12,428 bases of DNA. Origin: an uncultured Legionellales bacterium. GTDB taxonomy: Bacteria > Pseudomonadota > Gammaproteobacteria > UBA1113. The DNA lies in NCBI GenBank assembly GCA_945956945.1, contig CAMFJO010000005.1, forward strand, positions 1 to 12,428. Direction: 5' to 3'. Below the pieces are notes generated by a model. The model had not been told where the DNA came from. It saw nothing but the letters and a program-made list of their open reading frames with translations, and did not search any database. This document shows, piece after piece, positions 1 through 8,020 of the stretch. The number at the start of each line of letters is the position of its first letter. Position 1 is the first letter of the stretch. The position numbers and the translations under genes are program-made.

Positions 1-783
1 CAGTAACACTTCTACAACCTTAGCACAGTTATTCTTTACTGCAATATGCAGTGCAGTGTCCCCGGCAGAGTTCCTTGTTTTAATTAGCTGAGGAGCCCAT
101 TTCAGCAGCGCTTCTACACTCAGATGATCGCTGTTCTCTGCTGCAAAATGCAATACAGTCCCCCCGTCATAGTACGTTGTGTCAAGCAGTTGAGGGGCTT
201 TTTGCAGCAGCAGTTCTATAATATCAATATGGCATTTCCTTACCGCAATATCCAGTGCATTTGCTTCAAAAGAATCCCTTATTGCAATCAGCTGGGGGGC
301 TTTTTCCAGCAGCAGTTCTACAATGTCAATATGGCATTCCTTTACCGCAATATCCAGTGCATTTCCTTCAAAAGATTCCCTTATTGCAATCAGCTGAGGG
401 GCTTTTTCCAGCAGCAGTTCTACAATGTCAATATAGCCATGGGTTGCTGCAAGATCCAGTGCATTGCTCCTGGTGGGGGTCACTGTGTCAATCAGTTGAG
501 AAGCTTTTTGCAGCAGCACTCTTACAGTGTGAGTATGGCCATGGCATACTGCAATATGCAGTGCATTGTCCCCAGCAGAGTTCCTTGTTTCAATTAGATG
601 AGGGGCTTTTTTCAGCAGCAATTCTACAATCTGAGCATGGCCTCTCTCTGATGCAGTATGCAGAGCATCTGCCTCGAGTGTCTGAATCAACTCAGGATTT
701 TCTTTCAGCAGCGCTTTTACAAAATCAATATATCCCTGCTCTAGCGCATCACAAAGGTCTAAACTTTTAGAAAATTGTTTCAT
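1..783 (-). CDS. Ankyrin-repeat protein, N-terminal part (runs off left edge)
   Basis: An uninterrupted frame runs from ATG (783-781) to base 1: 261 codons, no stop, so the C-terminus lies outside the window. After a short cap (residues about 12-52, DALEQGYIDFVKALLKENPEL) come six full ankyrin repeats starting near residues 53, 87, 121, 155, 189 and 223; a seventh starts at 257. Each unit follows the pattern VELLLxKAPQLIxTR...NALHIAxxxxHxDI. The period is a regular 34 residues rather than the usual 33, and KAPQLI replaces the usual GADVN-type turn. No signal peptide or membrane segment is visible. An AGGAG Shine-Dalgarno at 792-788, four bases upstream of ATG, fixes the start. Leucine is written mostly as CTG (about 29 of 41), unlike the TTA/TTG-rich neighbours. 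Ankyrin repeats mediate protein-protein binding; in intracellular gammaproteobacteria such proteins are often secreted effectors, but nothing here shows secretion. The repeat assignment is secure; the function is unknown. Confidence 0.93.
   Translation of the reverse strand, partial: MKQFSKSLDLCDALEQGYIDFVKALLKENPELIQTLEADALHTASERGHAQIVELLLKKAPHLIETRNSAGDNALHIAVCHGHTHTVRVLLQKASQLIDTVTPTRSNALDLAATHGYIDIVELLLEKAPQLIAIRESFEGNALDIAVKECHIDIVELLLEKAPQLIAIRDSFEANALDIAVRKCHIDIIELLLQKAPQLLDTTYYDGGTVLHFAAENSDHLSVEALLKWAPQLIKTRNSAGDTALHIAVKNNCAKVVEVLL
205..408 (-). repeat. Tandem pair of near-identical 102-bp ankyrin units
   Basis: Bases 205-306 and 307-408 are head-to-tail copies of one 102-bp (34-codon) unit. 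By eye they differ at about 7 positions, far fewer than the other units of the array. The next unit (from 409) shares the CAGCAGCAGTTCTACAATGTC start but diverges afterwards. This looks like a recent in-frame duplication inside the ankyrin gene. Confidence 0.85.
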
Positions 784-1108
784 ATCGCTCCTATTTTTTA
801 TATGTTTTTTGAGAATTGACTACAAGCTCTTGAATAAAAAAGCCAGCGCGCAAAATTAAATTTTTGATTAAAACAGCAGAAAAGTCTGCAATCGCTAGGG
901 TTATGCTCCGCGATGACTTTTTGTCAATTTTTGGGTCAATTGTATATCAAAACCTTATTTATTTCAAATAAAGATTCTGTTTAAGCCGGCGCGGGGATTT
1001 TTCTATGCTATTCAAGGACTTTTAATTTAGGTTGATTAAGAATGAAAGAGATACGCAAGGATCATGGCTATAGGGTGCGCCCTTATTTCTGTGAGCCGTC
1101 ATAGCGCG
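784..1108. other. Intergenic spacer between ankyrin gene and dnaE
   Basis: This 325-base AT-rich stretch lies between the dnaE stop and the ankyrin start, both on the minus strand. No convincing gene is present; the longest plus-strand start I checked (ATG at 1042) gives about 20 codons without a good ribosome site. It holds a candidate minus-strand promoter (900-927), paired TTTAAT motifs (about 853-873), and a 15-base AT palindrome TTTATTTCAAATAAA at 958-972. I see no classical hairpin-plus-T-tract terminator for dnaE. Confidence 0.6.
900..927 (-). promoter_or_regulatory. Candidate sigma-70-type promoter for the ankyrin gene
   Basis: On the minus strand a perfect TTGACA (927-922) is followed after 16 bases by CATAAC (905-900, 4/6 to TATAAT). 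Transcription would start near 893, giving a leader of about 110 bases to the ATG at 783. The -10 is imperfect and nothing else supports it, so this is a candidate only. Confidence 0.35.
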
Positions 1109-4100
1109 CTAATACACCAGCTTCACACTCACATGCTGCCCTAATTCATCCAATAAAGCATCACTGGGATTGACCTGAAAAAATTCGCCTAATGCCAAAT
1201 TAGCGCGTGCACTCTTTGTCAAAAAACAAATTTGTACTGCTGTAGGGCCCTGGTTATGACGGGCTAAAATAGCTTGAATCGCTTGTAATTTTTGTGCAGA
1301 TGTTTCTTTATCTTTCAAACTTAATTCAATATGCTTTAAATGGATTTGTCTAAAATCTTCCAAACCCCACAATCTCCGCGCACTCATGCGTAAAGTATTG
1401 CTCCATTCATCCATATTGGTATCACCTTCTACGACCAATAAACAATCTTTCTGGATCAAATGACGTAATTCCTGGTACAGATCGGCAAACACCGCCACAT
1501 CGATTTGCCCCGTTTCATCGACCAATTTGACAAAAGCCATCCGTTCATTGCGCTTGGTCATCAAGGTACGTACATCCAGCACCCAACCCGCTACTTTCTG
1601 GTAATCATTGTTAGCTAAAGTAGCAATGCGTGTTTTGAAAATAGAATCCAATTCAGCACGATAGGCTAAAATAGGCACCTCTGAAAAATAAAAACCAAAA
1701 CTGTTTTTTTCTGCCTGCAGAGCCTGTCTTAAATTCCATAGCGGTGCTTTCACATAGGCTATATCTGGTTTATCTTCCAGTAGCGCAAATAGACTTCCCT
1801 GTTTATGATGGCTTTCCACCGATTTCTTTTCGGCTAAAGACAATGCGGTGGCTAAACTCGCCATTAAGCTTGCTTTATCCACGCCAAAATTATCACAAGC
1901 CCCACTGCTGATTAAAGCTTCAAACACCCGCTTATTGACTCTCTTTAAATCCAGTTGCGCTACAAAATCATAGAATGAGCTAAAGGGTTTTTGCCGTGCT
2001 TCTATAATAGCCTCTACAGCGCCCTCACCCACACCTTTTAGAGCCCCCAGACCATATTCGATGACACCTTCTGTATTGACTCTAAAAGCATACATACCAG
2101 AGATAATAGAGGGCGGCGCAACTATCAAACCCATCTGCCGGCATTCATCAATTAAACCGGCCAGTTTATCGGTATCTTGCAATTCAGAGGTTAGCACGGC
2201 CGCCATAAATTGCGCCGGATAATGGGTTTTTAACCAGGCGGTTTGATAAGCCAATAAAGCATACGCCGCCGAATGCGATTTATTAAAACCATAGCCAGCA
2301 AATTTTTCCATTAAATCAAAAATGGCATTTGCCAATTTTTCATCGATTTGATTCTGTTTGGCCCCTTTAATAAAAATTTGTCGCTGTTTGGCCATTTCTT
2401 CGGGTTTTTTCTTACCCATGGCACGACGCAACAGATCAGCGCCGCCCAAAGTATAGTTCGCCAATACTTGAGCGATTTGCATCACCTGTTCTTGATACAG
2501 AATAATTCCATAAGTAGGTTTTAACACTGGCAAAAGATCGGGATGCTGGTAAGCGACTTCGGCAACGCCTTGCTTACGGTTAATAAAATCATCCACCATC
2601 CCCGATTGCAGAGGGCCTGGTCTGAACAAGGCTACCAAGGCAATAATATCTTCGAAGCAATCTGGTTTTAGTCTTTTAATGATGTCCTTCATACCGCGTG
2701 ATTCTAGCTGAAATACAGCGGTTGTTTGGCATCGTTGCAATAATTCAAAAGTCGCTTTGTCCTTTAAGTCAATTAAATTGATGTCTAATAAGGTCGCCCC
2801 TTTTTGTGCTTGTAAGAGGTGCACTGCATCGACAGTCCATTTAATGATCGTGAGCGTTCTTAAACCCAAGAAATCGTATTTTACCAAGCCCACCGCTTCC
2901 ACATCGTCTTTGTCGTATTGAGTGACCCAGGCATCGTTGCCTGCTTCACAGTAGATGGGGGCAAAGTCACTAATTTGAGAAGGTGCTATGACCACACCGC
3001 CGGCATGCTTACCAGCATTACGCACGCTGCCTTCTAATACCAATGCCAATTCAATTAAAGCCCGTACATCTTCTTCCTCATCATAACGCTGACGGAGTAT
3101 TTCTTCCTGCGCCAAAGCTTTTTCCAAAGTTATGCCCAATTCGAAAGGAATGAGTTTAGCGATAGTATCAACAAATCCATAGGAATAACCCAAAACGCGA
3201 CCGACATCACGTACCACCGCTTTGGCGGCCATGGTACCATAGGTAATGATTTGCGAAACGCTGTGTCGTCCATAGCGGCTAGCGACATATTCTATGACCC
3301 TATCACGGCCTTCCATGCAAAAATCAACGTCAAAATCAGGCATGGAAACGCGTTCTGGATTGAGGAAGCGCTCGAAAAGTAAATCATATTTCAAGGGATC
3401 TAAATCCGTAATACCGATGCAATAAGCCACCAATGAACCGGGACCTGAACCGCGTCCAGGTCCCACAGGCACATCGTTATTTTTAGCCCAGTTGATAAAA
3501 TCTGCCACAATTAAAAAATAACCGGTATAGCCCATGCCATTGATAACGGCTAATTCTCGATCTAATCGTTCATCGTAATCTTTTCGTTCTATATTCTCTC
3601 CATCGCGCATAGCCACAATGGCCGGCCATCGATTAGCCAAACCTGTTTTAGCCATATGCTCCAAATAACTTTCAGTGCTAAAGGTATCGGGCACGGGATA
3701 ATGCGGTAAATGATATTCCCCCAAAGGAATATGAACATTACACCGTTTAGCAATCTCAACACTATTGCTCAAAGCAGAAGGAATTGTAGCAAACAATTTT
3801 TGCATTTCTTCTCCCGTCCGCAAATATTGTTCTGGTGTATAATGACGAACACGAGCGGGATCTGCTAATAGTGTCCCCTCACTGATACACACACGCGCTT
3901 CATGAGCTTCGTACTGGCTAGCCTTTAAAAAACGCACCTTATTGGTTGCTACCACAGGGACTTGTAATTCACTGGCTAATTGCAAGACTTCTTTTAAATA
4001 GTAATCCTCTTTGACGACGCCAATCTTATGTATTTCCAGATAATAACGATCGCCAAAAATGGAACGCCAATAAAGAATATGTTCCTTTGCGGCTTGAATA

Positions 4101-4555
4101 TCTTTATTTAATATTGCTTGTCCCACATCACCTTCCATGCCGCCTGATAGCACAATCAAACCTTCATGGTGGGCTTTAATCCAATCCGCTGCTATGCCTG
4201 GTTTTTCTAAAATAATTTGCCCTTTATTATAAGCACTAGAAATTAAATTAATTAAGTTTCTATAACCCTGGTTGTTTTGACACAACACGGTCAAATGATA
4301 GGGTATTTGTGCTGGACTATCTTCCGTGATGGTATGGTAACATTCTATATCACAACCAATAATGGGTTTAATGCCATTCTTAAGAGCGCGGGTATAAAAT
4401 TTAATGGCAGCGAATAAATTGTTAAGATCGGTAATGGCCAACGCCGGGATCTGCTTTTCCAGACAGTGGTCAAATAAGGCGTCCAAATGACACAAGCCAT
4501 CTTTTAAAGAATAATCGGTGTGTAAATTTAAGTGAACGAAAGAAGGTGCTGTCAT
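1109..4555 (-). CDS. dnaE: DNA polymerase III alpha subunit
   Basis: Catalytic subunit of the replicative polymerase. The protein has 1148 residues from the chosen ATG (4555-4553), close to the 1160 of E. coli DnaE. That start, giving [16 protein letters not shown], matches the E. coli N-terminus and overlaps the rnhB stop as ATGA; an in-frame start 15 bases upstream would add only MVGFC. Domains in order: PHP domain (from about residue 5), palm/fingers, beta-binding region, OB fold (about 985-1060), C-terminal tau-binding region. The catalytic aspartates fall in PDFDVDF (D407, D409) and YDFLGLRT (D561), a constant six-residue offset from E. coli D401/D403/D555. A QGSLF clamp-binding motif starts at Q919, matching E. 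coli 920-924. It is the last gene of the pncA-pncB-rnhB-dnaE cluster and is probably translationally coupled to rnhB. Nothing suggests damage. Confidence 0.98.
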   Translation of the reverse strand: MTAPSFVHLNLHTDYSLKDGLCHLDALFDHCLEKQIPALAITDLNNLFAAIKFYTRALKNGIKPIIGCDIECYHTITEDSPAQIPYHLTVLCQNNQGYRNLINLISSAYNKGQIILEKPGIAADWIKAHHEGLIVLSGGMEGDVGQAILNKDIQAAKEHILYWRSIFGDRYYLEIHKIGVVKEDYYLKEVLQLASELQVPVVATNKVRFLKASQYEAHEARVCISEGTLLADPARVRHYTPEQYLRTGEEMQKLFATIPSALSNSVEIAKRCNVHIPLGEYHLPHYPVPDTFSTESYLEHMAKTGLANRWPAIVAMRDGENIERKDYDERLDRELAVINGMGYTGYFLIVADFINWAKNNDVPVGPGRGSGPGSLVAYCIGITDLDPLKYDLLFERFLNPERVSMPDFDVDFCMEGRDRVIEYVASRYGRHSVSQIITYGTMAAKAVVRDVGRVLGYSYGFVDTIAKLIPFELGITLEKALAQEEILRQRYDEEEDVRALIELALVLEGSVRNAGKHAGGVVIAPSQISDFAPIYCEAGNDAWVTQYDKDDVEAVGLVKYDFLGLRTLTIIKWTVDAVHLLQAQKGATLLDINLIDLKDKATFELLQRCQTTAVFQLESRGMKDIIKRLKPDCFEDIIALVALFRPGPLQSGMVDDFINRKQGVAEVAYQHPDLLPVLKPTYGIILYQEQVMQIAQVLANYTLGGADLLRRAMGKKKPEEMAKQRQIFIKGAKQNQIDEKLANAIFDLMEKFAGYGFNKSHSAAYALLAYQTAWLKTHYPAQFMAAVLTSELQDTDKLAGLIDECRQMGLIVAPPSIISGMYAFRVNTEGVIEYGLGALKGVGEGAVEAIIEARQKPFSSFYDFVAQLDLKRVNKRVFEALISSGACDNFGVDKASLMASLATALSLAEKKSVESHHKQGSLFALLEDKPDIAYVKAPLWNLRQALQAEKNSFGFYFSEVPILAYRAELDSIFKTRIATLANNDYQKVAGWVLDVRTLMTKRNERMAFVKLVDETGQIDVAVFADLYQELRHLIQKDCLLVVEGDTNMDEWSNTLRMSARRLWGLEDFRQIHLKHIELSLKDKETSAQKLQAIQAILARHNQGPTAVQICFLTKSARANLALGEFFQVNPSDALLDELGQHVSVKLVY

Positions 4556-5157
4556 ACAGAAGCCAACCATTCTCTAACCGGCGCAAAACTTTGCCGGTGG
4601 ATTGCACAAGGTCCATGTTGTTTTAATGCTTGTAGATGCATCGCTGTACCATAACCCATGTGTTGATTAAACCCATATTGTGGAAACTGTTCGTGGTATT
4701 GTACCATTTCTTGATCTCGATAGACTTTAGCCACAATGGAAGCTGCCGAAATGGAATCAATGAGTTGATCGCCACGAATAATGGCATGGCTACGATAAAT
4801 CCATTTAGGGCTACGATTACCATCTACTAATACCAATGTCGGCGCGAGTGCCAATGCAGCAACAGCCCGTTGCATGGCGAGTAAAGAAGCTTGCAAAATA
4901 TTGAGGTTATCAATTTCATTGACCTCGGCGCGCCCTATCGCCACAGCCAAGGCTTTTTGACGGATCTCGCTGTCCAAATACTGTCTTTTAACAGCGCTCA
5001 ATTGTTTGGAATCTTTGAGCCCTTCTATCACTGCATTGCGATTTAAAATAACAGCTGCGGCCACTACCGGACCCGCCAAAGGCCCTCTACCTACTTCATC
5101 TACGCCAGCAATGACTTCATTTTCGCTGCACTCTATCCCTAATGTGGTTAAATCCAT
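4552..5157 (-). CDS. rnhB: Ribonuclease HII
   Basis: Cleaves the RNA strand of RNA-DNA hybrids and nicks 5' of ribonucleotides misincorporated into DNA; cytoplasmic. The protein has 201 residues, normal for the family. The signature [14 protein letters not shown] gives D20 and E21, VDGNR gives D112, and [14 protein letters not shown] gives D130. These match E. coli D16, E17, D108 and D126 with a constant offset of four, so the metal-binding set is complete. Its TGA (4554-4552) overlaps the dnaE ATG as ATGA. Its own ATG (5157-5155) lies four bases after the pncB stop, with a GGAG ribosome site inside the end of pncB. rnhB next to dnaE is a common gammaproteobacterial arrangement; having NAD-salvage genes immediately upstream is less expected. 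Confidence 0.98.
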   Translation of the reverse strand: MDLTTLGIECSENEVIAGVDEVGRGPLAGPVVAAAVILNRNAVIEGLKDSKQLSAVKRQYLDSEIRQKALAVAIGRAEVNEIDNLNILQASLLAMQRAVAALALAPTLVLVDGNRSPKWIYRSHAIIRGDQLIDSISAASIVAKVYRDQEMVQYHEQFPQYGFNQHMGYGTAMHLQALKQHGPCAIHRQSFAPVREWLASV

Positions 5158-5161
5158 TCAA

Positions 5162-6328
5162 TCATTGCTCCAAACCAAATACCTGTTTTAAATACCTTAA
5201 ATAATTGGGATCGGGACACATGGTTTTCCCCGGCGTATCAGATACCTTAGCCACGGGATGGCCGTTGCAATAAATCATTTTAATCACATTCTGCATAGCT
5301 GGAATACCCATATCATTCGTCAGATACGTTCCTATACCAAAAGCCACTTTGATTCTATTTTTAAAATGATGGTAGATCTGTAAGGCAATGTCAAAATTTA
5401 AATTATCACTGAACACCAGGGTTTTGGTTCTAGCATCAATCCTATGTGCCTCATAATGTGCAATCATTTTTTCACCAAAGACAAAAGGGTCTCCAGAATC
5501 GTGACGCACACCATCAAATAATTTGCAAAAATACAAATCAAAATCTTTTAAAAAGGCTTCTAAGCCATATACATCCGTTAAAATAATACCCAATTCGCCC
5601 CGGTATTCCTGCGCCCAACGTTCAAAAGCAAATTGTTGACTGTAAATAAGGCGCGGCCCCAAGGTTTGGCAAGCTTGCAAATATTCATGCGCCATAGTGC
5701 CAATGGGCTTTAACTGAAATTTTTTCGCAAAATACACATTGCTGGTACCCGTTAGTTGCTCGCCCAATTTATTTTTTAATACCTTGAGCACCAAACCTTG
5801 CCATTCTTTAGAAAAACGTCGACGCGTACCAAACTCCGAAAACACAAAAGCTTCATTTTGGGTATTTTCAACCACCATTTTAATTTTATCATGCAATCTC
5901 TTCTCACCATCCAGACGTATGGCTTTATAATTGTCTTGATGCCGATAATAAATTTCATTGATCAATGCCAGAATAGGAATTTCAAATAAAATCGTGTGTA
6001 ACCATGGGCCTTTGATAGACAATTCAAATTTATCTTGCGTGTTAATCGTAACAAATTCCGGGTTAAATCTAAAAATACGTAAAAATTCGACGAAATCACT
6101 TTTAAAAAAACGAATAGTGCGTAAATAATCCAATTCCTCTTTAGTACAAGACAAAGCCGCTAAATCCTGAATGGCTTGTTTTATTTCATTGGCATAAGGC
6201 CTTAAATCGATATTGGGATTTCTGCATTGAAACTTATATTCCACCATAGCACCCGGAAATTGATGCAAAACGGTTTGCATCATGGTGAATTTATAAAAAT
6301 CAGTATCTAAAAGCGAATCGATAATCAT
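5162..6328 (-). CDS. pncB: Nicotinate phosphoribosyltransferase
   Basis: Converts nicotinate, PRPP and ATP to nicotinate mononucleotide, the entry step of the Preiss-Handler NAD salvage route; cytoplasmic. The protein has 388 residues, close to the 400 of E. coli PncB, and aligns from N- to C-terminus: SLLDTDFYKFTM (near residue 4), FGTRRRFSKE, GTSNVYFAKK, LRHDSGDP-like VRHDSGDP, KTLVFSDNLNFD, FGIGTYLTND and PVAKVSDTPGK. The phosphorylatable active-site histidine is H214 in GTMAHEYLQ. The ATG (6328-6326) follows the pncA TAG after one base, so the two steps nicotinamide to nicotinate to NaMN are encoded as one unit. The rnhB start follows four bases after its stop. Confidence 0.97.
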   Translation of the reverse strand: MIIDSLLDTDFYKFTMMQTVLHQFPGAMVEYKFQCRNPNIDLRPYANEIKQAIQDLAALSCTKEELDYLRTIRFFKSDFVEFLRIFRFNPEFVTINTQDKFELSIKGPWLHTILFEIPILALINEIYYRHQDNYKAIRLDGEKRLHDKIKMVVENTQNEAFVFSEFGTRRRFSKEWQGLVLKVLKNKLGEQLTGTSNVYFAKKFQLKPIGTMAHEYLQACQTLGPRLIYSQQFAFERWAQEYRGELGIILTDVYGLEAFLKDFDLYFCKLFDGVRHDSGDPFVFGEKMIAHYEAHRIDARTKTLVFSDNLNFDIALQIYHHFKNRIKVAFGIGTYLTNDMGIPAMQNVIKMIYCNGHPVAKVSDTPGKTMCPDPNYLRYLKQVFGLEQ

Positions 6329-6329
6329 G

Positions 6330-7022
6330 CTAGGATGCCCTCATCAAATCATTGACGGATTGCACCACGACAATACCCGCCTCGTGCATTTCGGTCAGTG
6401 CCGTATCGATGGCTATCGCATCGATACCTCGACAAGCCGCCAAATTAACCACACACTGAAACCCTGCTTTTTGCAATTGGAATGCCGTTGTTTTGACACA
6501 ATGCTCCGTGGCAAGCCCGCCTATAATCACCGTATTAATTTTTTTGGTTTGCAAAAACTCAATCACTCCGGTACTAAGCCTTTCGGCTAAATCGTGGTAA
6601 CAGGCACCATAAGGATGCATATCCAATTCCATACCTTTCCAGACGACATAATCATATTCCGAAATAGCAGGTAAGCCCTCCAAAAGTTCAAAACCCATTG
6701 TACCGGGAACAGCGTGCATCGGCCAACGCCTATCCATATTAAGCTCTGCCATTTTCTCCAAAGGTGGATGCGCCTCATTGGCAATCCACAACGCTTTATC
6801 ACTATGACTGTCTTTAGAGACTAAACGAAGGCTGGCCCATTTAGCTTGCTGATTTAATTGCGCTACAATTTCGGTCCCTTTGGGTACAGGTAACTCGTGC
6901 GGGCACAAAGGTGTAAATGTTTTTTGAGGGTCTACATCGAAACTAGCAACAAACTCAGATTCCGGTAGTGTGTATTTTCCATCTTTGAAACGACGATTTT
7001 GTTGTACCTTTGATATATACAC
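6330..7022 (-). CDS. pncA: Nicotinamidase (isochorismatase-like hydrolase)
   Basis: Probable nicotinamidase, hydrolysing nicotinamide to nicotinate for the adjacent pncB product. The fold is the isochorismatase/cysteine-hydrolase family. The catalytic triad can be placed at D31 (FDVDPQKTF), K129 (VWKGMELD) and C175 (GLATEHCVKTT). KDSH (about 71-74) probably corresponds to the metal-site region. At 230 residues it is slightly longer than E. coli PncA and carries about 25 extra residues before the first beta strand. The start is a GTG (7022-7020) only two codons after an in-frame TAG, with no other standard start before D31, so GTG is effectively forced; the ribosome site is weak. The gene begins 30 bases after the tRNA-Ser 3' end and may be co-transcribed with it. 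Pairing with pncB supports nicotinamidase over other family members. Confidence 0.9.
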   Translation of the reverse strand: MYISKVQQNRRFKDGKYTLPESEFVASFDVDPQKTFTPLCPHELPVPKGTEIVAQLNQQAKWASLRLVSKDSHSDKALWIANEAHPPLEKMAELNMDRRWPMHAVPGTMGFELLEGLPAISEYDYVVWKGMELDMHPYGACYHDLAERLSTGVIEFLQTKKINTVIIGGLATEHCVKTTAFQLQKAGFQCVVNLAACRGIDAIAIDTALTEMHEAGIVVVQSVNDLMRAS

Positions 7023-7052
7023 AGACTATTGTCTCTAGTGATGGCATTGTAA

Positions 7053-7144
7053 TGGAGGAGAGGGCGGGATTCGAACCCGCGTGGAGCGCAAAGCCCCCGA
7101 CCGATTTCGAGTCGGTGCCGTTATGACCACTTCGGTACCTCTCC
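7053..7144 (-). tRNA. tRNA-Ser (anticodon CGA)
   Basis: A 92-base class II tRNA reading UCG. The acceptor stem GGAGAGG (7144-7138) pairs perfectly with CCTCTCC (7063-7057). The D-arm is CCG...CGG. The anticodon stem ACCGA/TCGGT encloses loop CTCGAAA with anticodon CGA at 7109-7107. A long variable arm of about 19 bases follows, then a perfect T-arm GCGGG-TTCGAAT-CCCGC. The 3' CCA is encoded (7055-7053). The discriminator is U (complement of base 7056), whereas E. coli serine tRNAs have G73. The sequence otherwise resembles E. coli tRNA-Ser(CGA). Confidence 0.95.
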
Positions 7145-7214
7145 AGTAATAATCTCTTCATTCTTAACCAGCAAATATTCAGCATGGTTATAACCGCTGC
7201 ATTTCAAAAGCAGT

Positions 7215-7230
7215 TTGTGAAAGCTCACAA
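7215..7230 (-). terminator. Weak hairpin downstream of purC
   Basis: TTGTGA-AAGC-TCACAA forms a six-base-pair stem with a four-base loop about 80 bases after the purC stop. On the minus strand it is followed only by ACTGCTTTTG, not a proper T-tract, so a terminator role is doubtful. Confidence 0.2.
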
Positions 7231-7240
7231 GCTTATTCAG

Positions 7241-7255
7241 TCCTCGCAATGACGG
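7241..7255 (-). repeat. Possible fragment of a dispersed CGTCATTGCGAGG-type repeat
   Basis: On the minus strand this reads CCGTCATTGCGAGGA. That resembles the core of small dispersed palindromic repeats I recall from several bacterial genomes, including host-associated ones. Only the core is present in the window, with no second copy, so this is a suggestion from memory. Confidence 0.25.
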
Positions 7256-7307
7256 CCCACAGGGATTAGAACTCATCATGGTTCTTCATACATTCGCGTG
7301 GTGAATA

Positions 7308-8018
7308 TCAAATATCTATACCTAAGCGCTCTGCCGCACGCTTATAAAACTTAATCACATCACCCAGCTCTTGTCTAAAGCGATCTTTATCGTAAATTTC
7401 ACCGGTTTTTTGATCCCACAAGCGACAACCATCTAGAGTAAATTCATCACCCAATAATAATTCACCCTGATAATAGCCAAATTCCAATTTAAAATCGACT
7501 AAATCAAAACCTGCTTCGGCAAAGAGCGGTTTTAAGACATCATTGACCTTATAGGTTAAAGCCTTCATCTTTGCTATCTCTTCTTGGGTGGCAAGTTTTA
7601 ATAACAATATATGATCTTCAGTTATTAAAGGATCGCCCAAAGCATCATCCTTTAAGAAAAACTCAAATAAAGGCGGTGAAAATACCCTTCCACGCTCTAA
7701 GCCTAAACGCTTACAAATGCTACCTGCAGCCCTATTGCGCACGATGCATTCTATTTTTAACATATCTAAACGGCGTACGACGATTTCGGTAGGGCTTAAA
7801 CGCTTTAACCAATGTGTTTTGATACCATTTTTAGCCAAGTTTGCCATAATAAAGGCATCAAAAGCACAATTGACACGGCCTTTCTCTTCTAGCAAAGCGT
7901 GCCGCGCGCCATTAAATGCAGTGGCATCATTGCGAAATTCAACCAATACCGTATCCGTTTCACCCATATCATAAACTGTTTTAGACTTACCTTTATACAA
8001 TGGCTTGCGGTCGGTCAT
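7308..8018 (-). CDS. purC: Phosphoribosylaminoimidazole-succinocarboxamide synthase
   Basis: SAICAR synthetase: joins CAIR and aspartate with ATP in de novo purine synthesis; cytoplasmic. The protein has 236 residues against 237 in E. coli and aligns over its full length. Landmarks are LYKGKSKTVY (residues 7-16, nucleotide-binding loop), VEFRNDATAFNGAR, RNRAAGS (94-100, substrate binding), PPLFEFFLKDDALGDP, DFKLEFG (starting D175) and DKDRFRQELG. The ATG (8018-8016) lies two bases after the stop of the BamC-like gene. An AGGA 11 bases upstream, inside that gene, is a plausible ribosome site. It is the last gene of the dapA-bamC-purC operon, the same order as in E. coli. Confidence 0.98.
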   Translation of the reverse strand: MTDRKPLYKGKSKTVYDMGETDTVLVEFRNDATAFNGARHALLEEKGRVNCAFDAFIMANLAKNGIKTHWLKRLSPTEIVVRRLDMLKIECIVRNRAAGSICKRLGLERGRVFSPPLFEFFLKDDALGDPLITEDHILLLKLATQEEIAKMKALTYKVNDVLKPLFAEAGFDLVDFKLEFGYYQGELLLGDEFTLDGCRLWDQKTGEIYDKDRFRQELGDVIKFYKRAAERLGIDI

Positions 8019-8020
8019 GA

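Larger units (their letters stand above)
7145..7307. other. Spacer between purC and tRNA-Ser
   Basis: No gene is seen here. The stretch must hold the end of the purC transcript and any promoter for tRNA-Ser and pncA. On the minus strand TTGAAA and TATAAC occur upstream of the tRNA but with unsuitable spacing, so I do not assign a promoter. A short hairpin (7215-7230) and a motif resembling a dispersed repeat (7241-7255) are listed separately. Confidence 0.5.

Noticed and set aside
190..640. Regular direct repeats considered as a CRISPR array or satellite
   Set aside because: The 102-base units have no repeat-spacer alternation, are translated without stops, and encode ankyrin motifs.
124..770. 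Overlapping plus-strand reading frames (124-597 and 255-770) with repeated motifs such as QQQFYNVNMA
   Set aside because: They are antisense shadows of the ankyrin repeats on the minus strand. The 102-base period keeps all frames open, and the minus-strand frame has the ribosome site and recognisable ankyrin units.
958..972. AT-only palindrome TTTATTTCAAATAAA considered as dnaE terminator
   Set aside because: The stem is entirely A-T, the loop is minimal, and no T-tract follows.
1042..1104. Short plus-strand frame of about 20 codons after dnaE
   Set aside because: No recognisable ribosome site, no similarity that I recognise, and far too short to support.
4556..4570. Upstream ATG (4570) as the dnaE start
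   Set aside because: It would add MVGFC, which has no counterpart in E. coli DnaE; the start at 4555 aligns with the family and forms the usual ATGA overlap with rnhB.
4623..5989. Several 60-66 codon frames on both strands inside rnhB and pncB
   Set aside because: They lie within strongly conserved genes in other frames and show no domain or ribosome site of their own.
6955..7185. Minus-strand 76-codon frame across the tRNA
   Set aside because: It is produced by the tRNA-Ser gene and the pncA 5' end; the tRNA structure explains the sequence fully.
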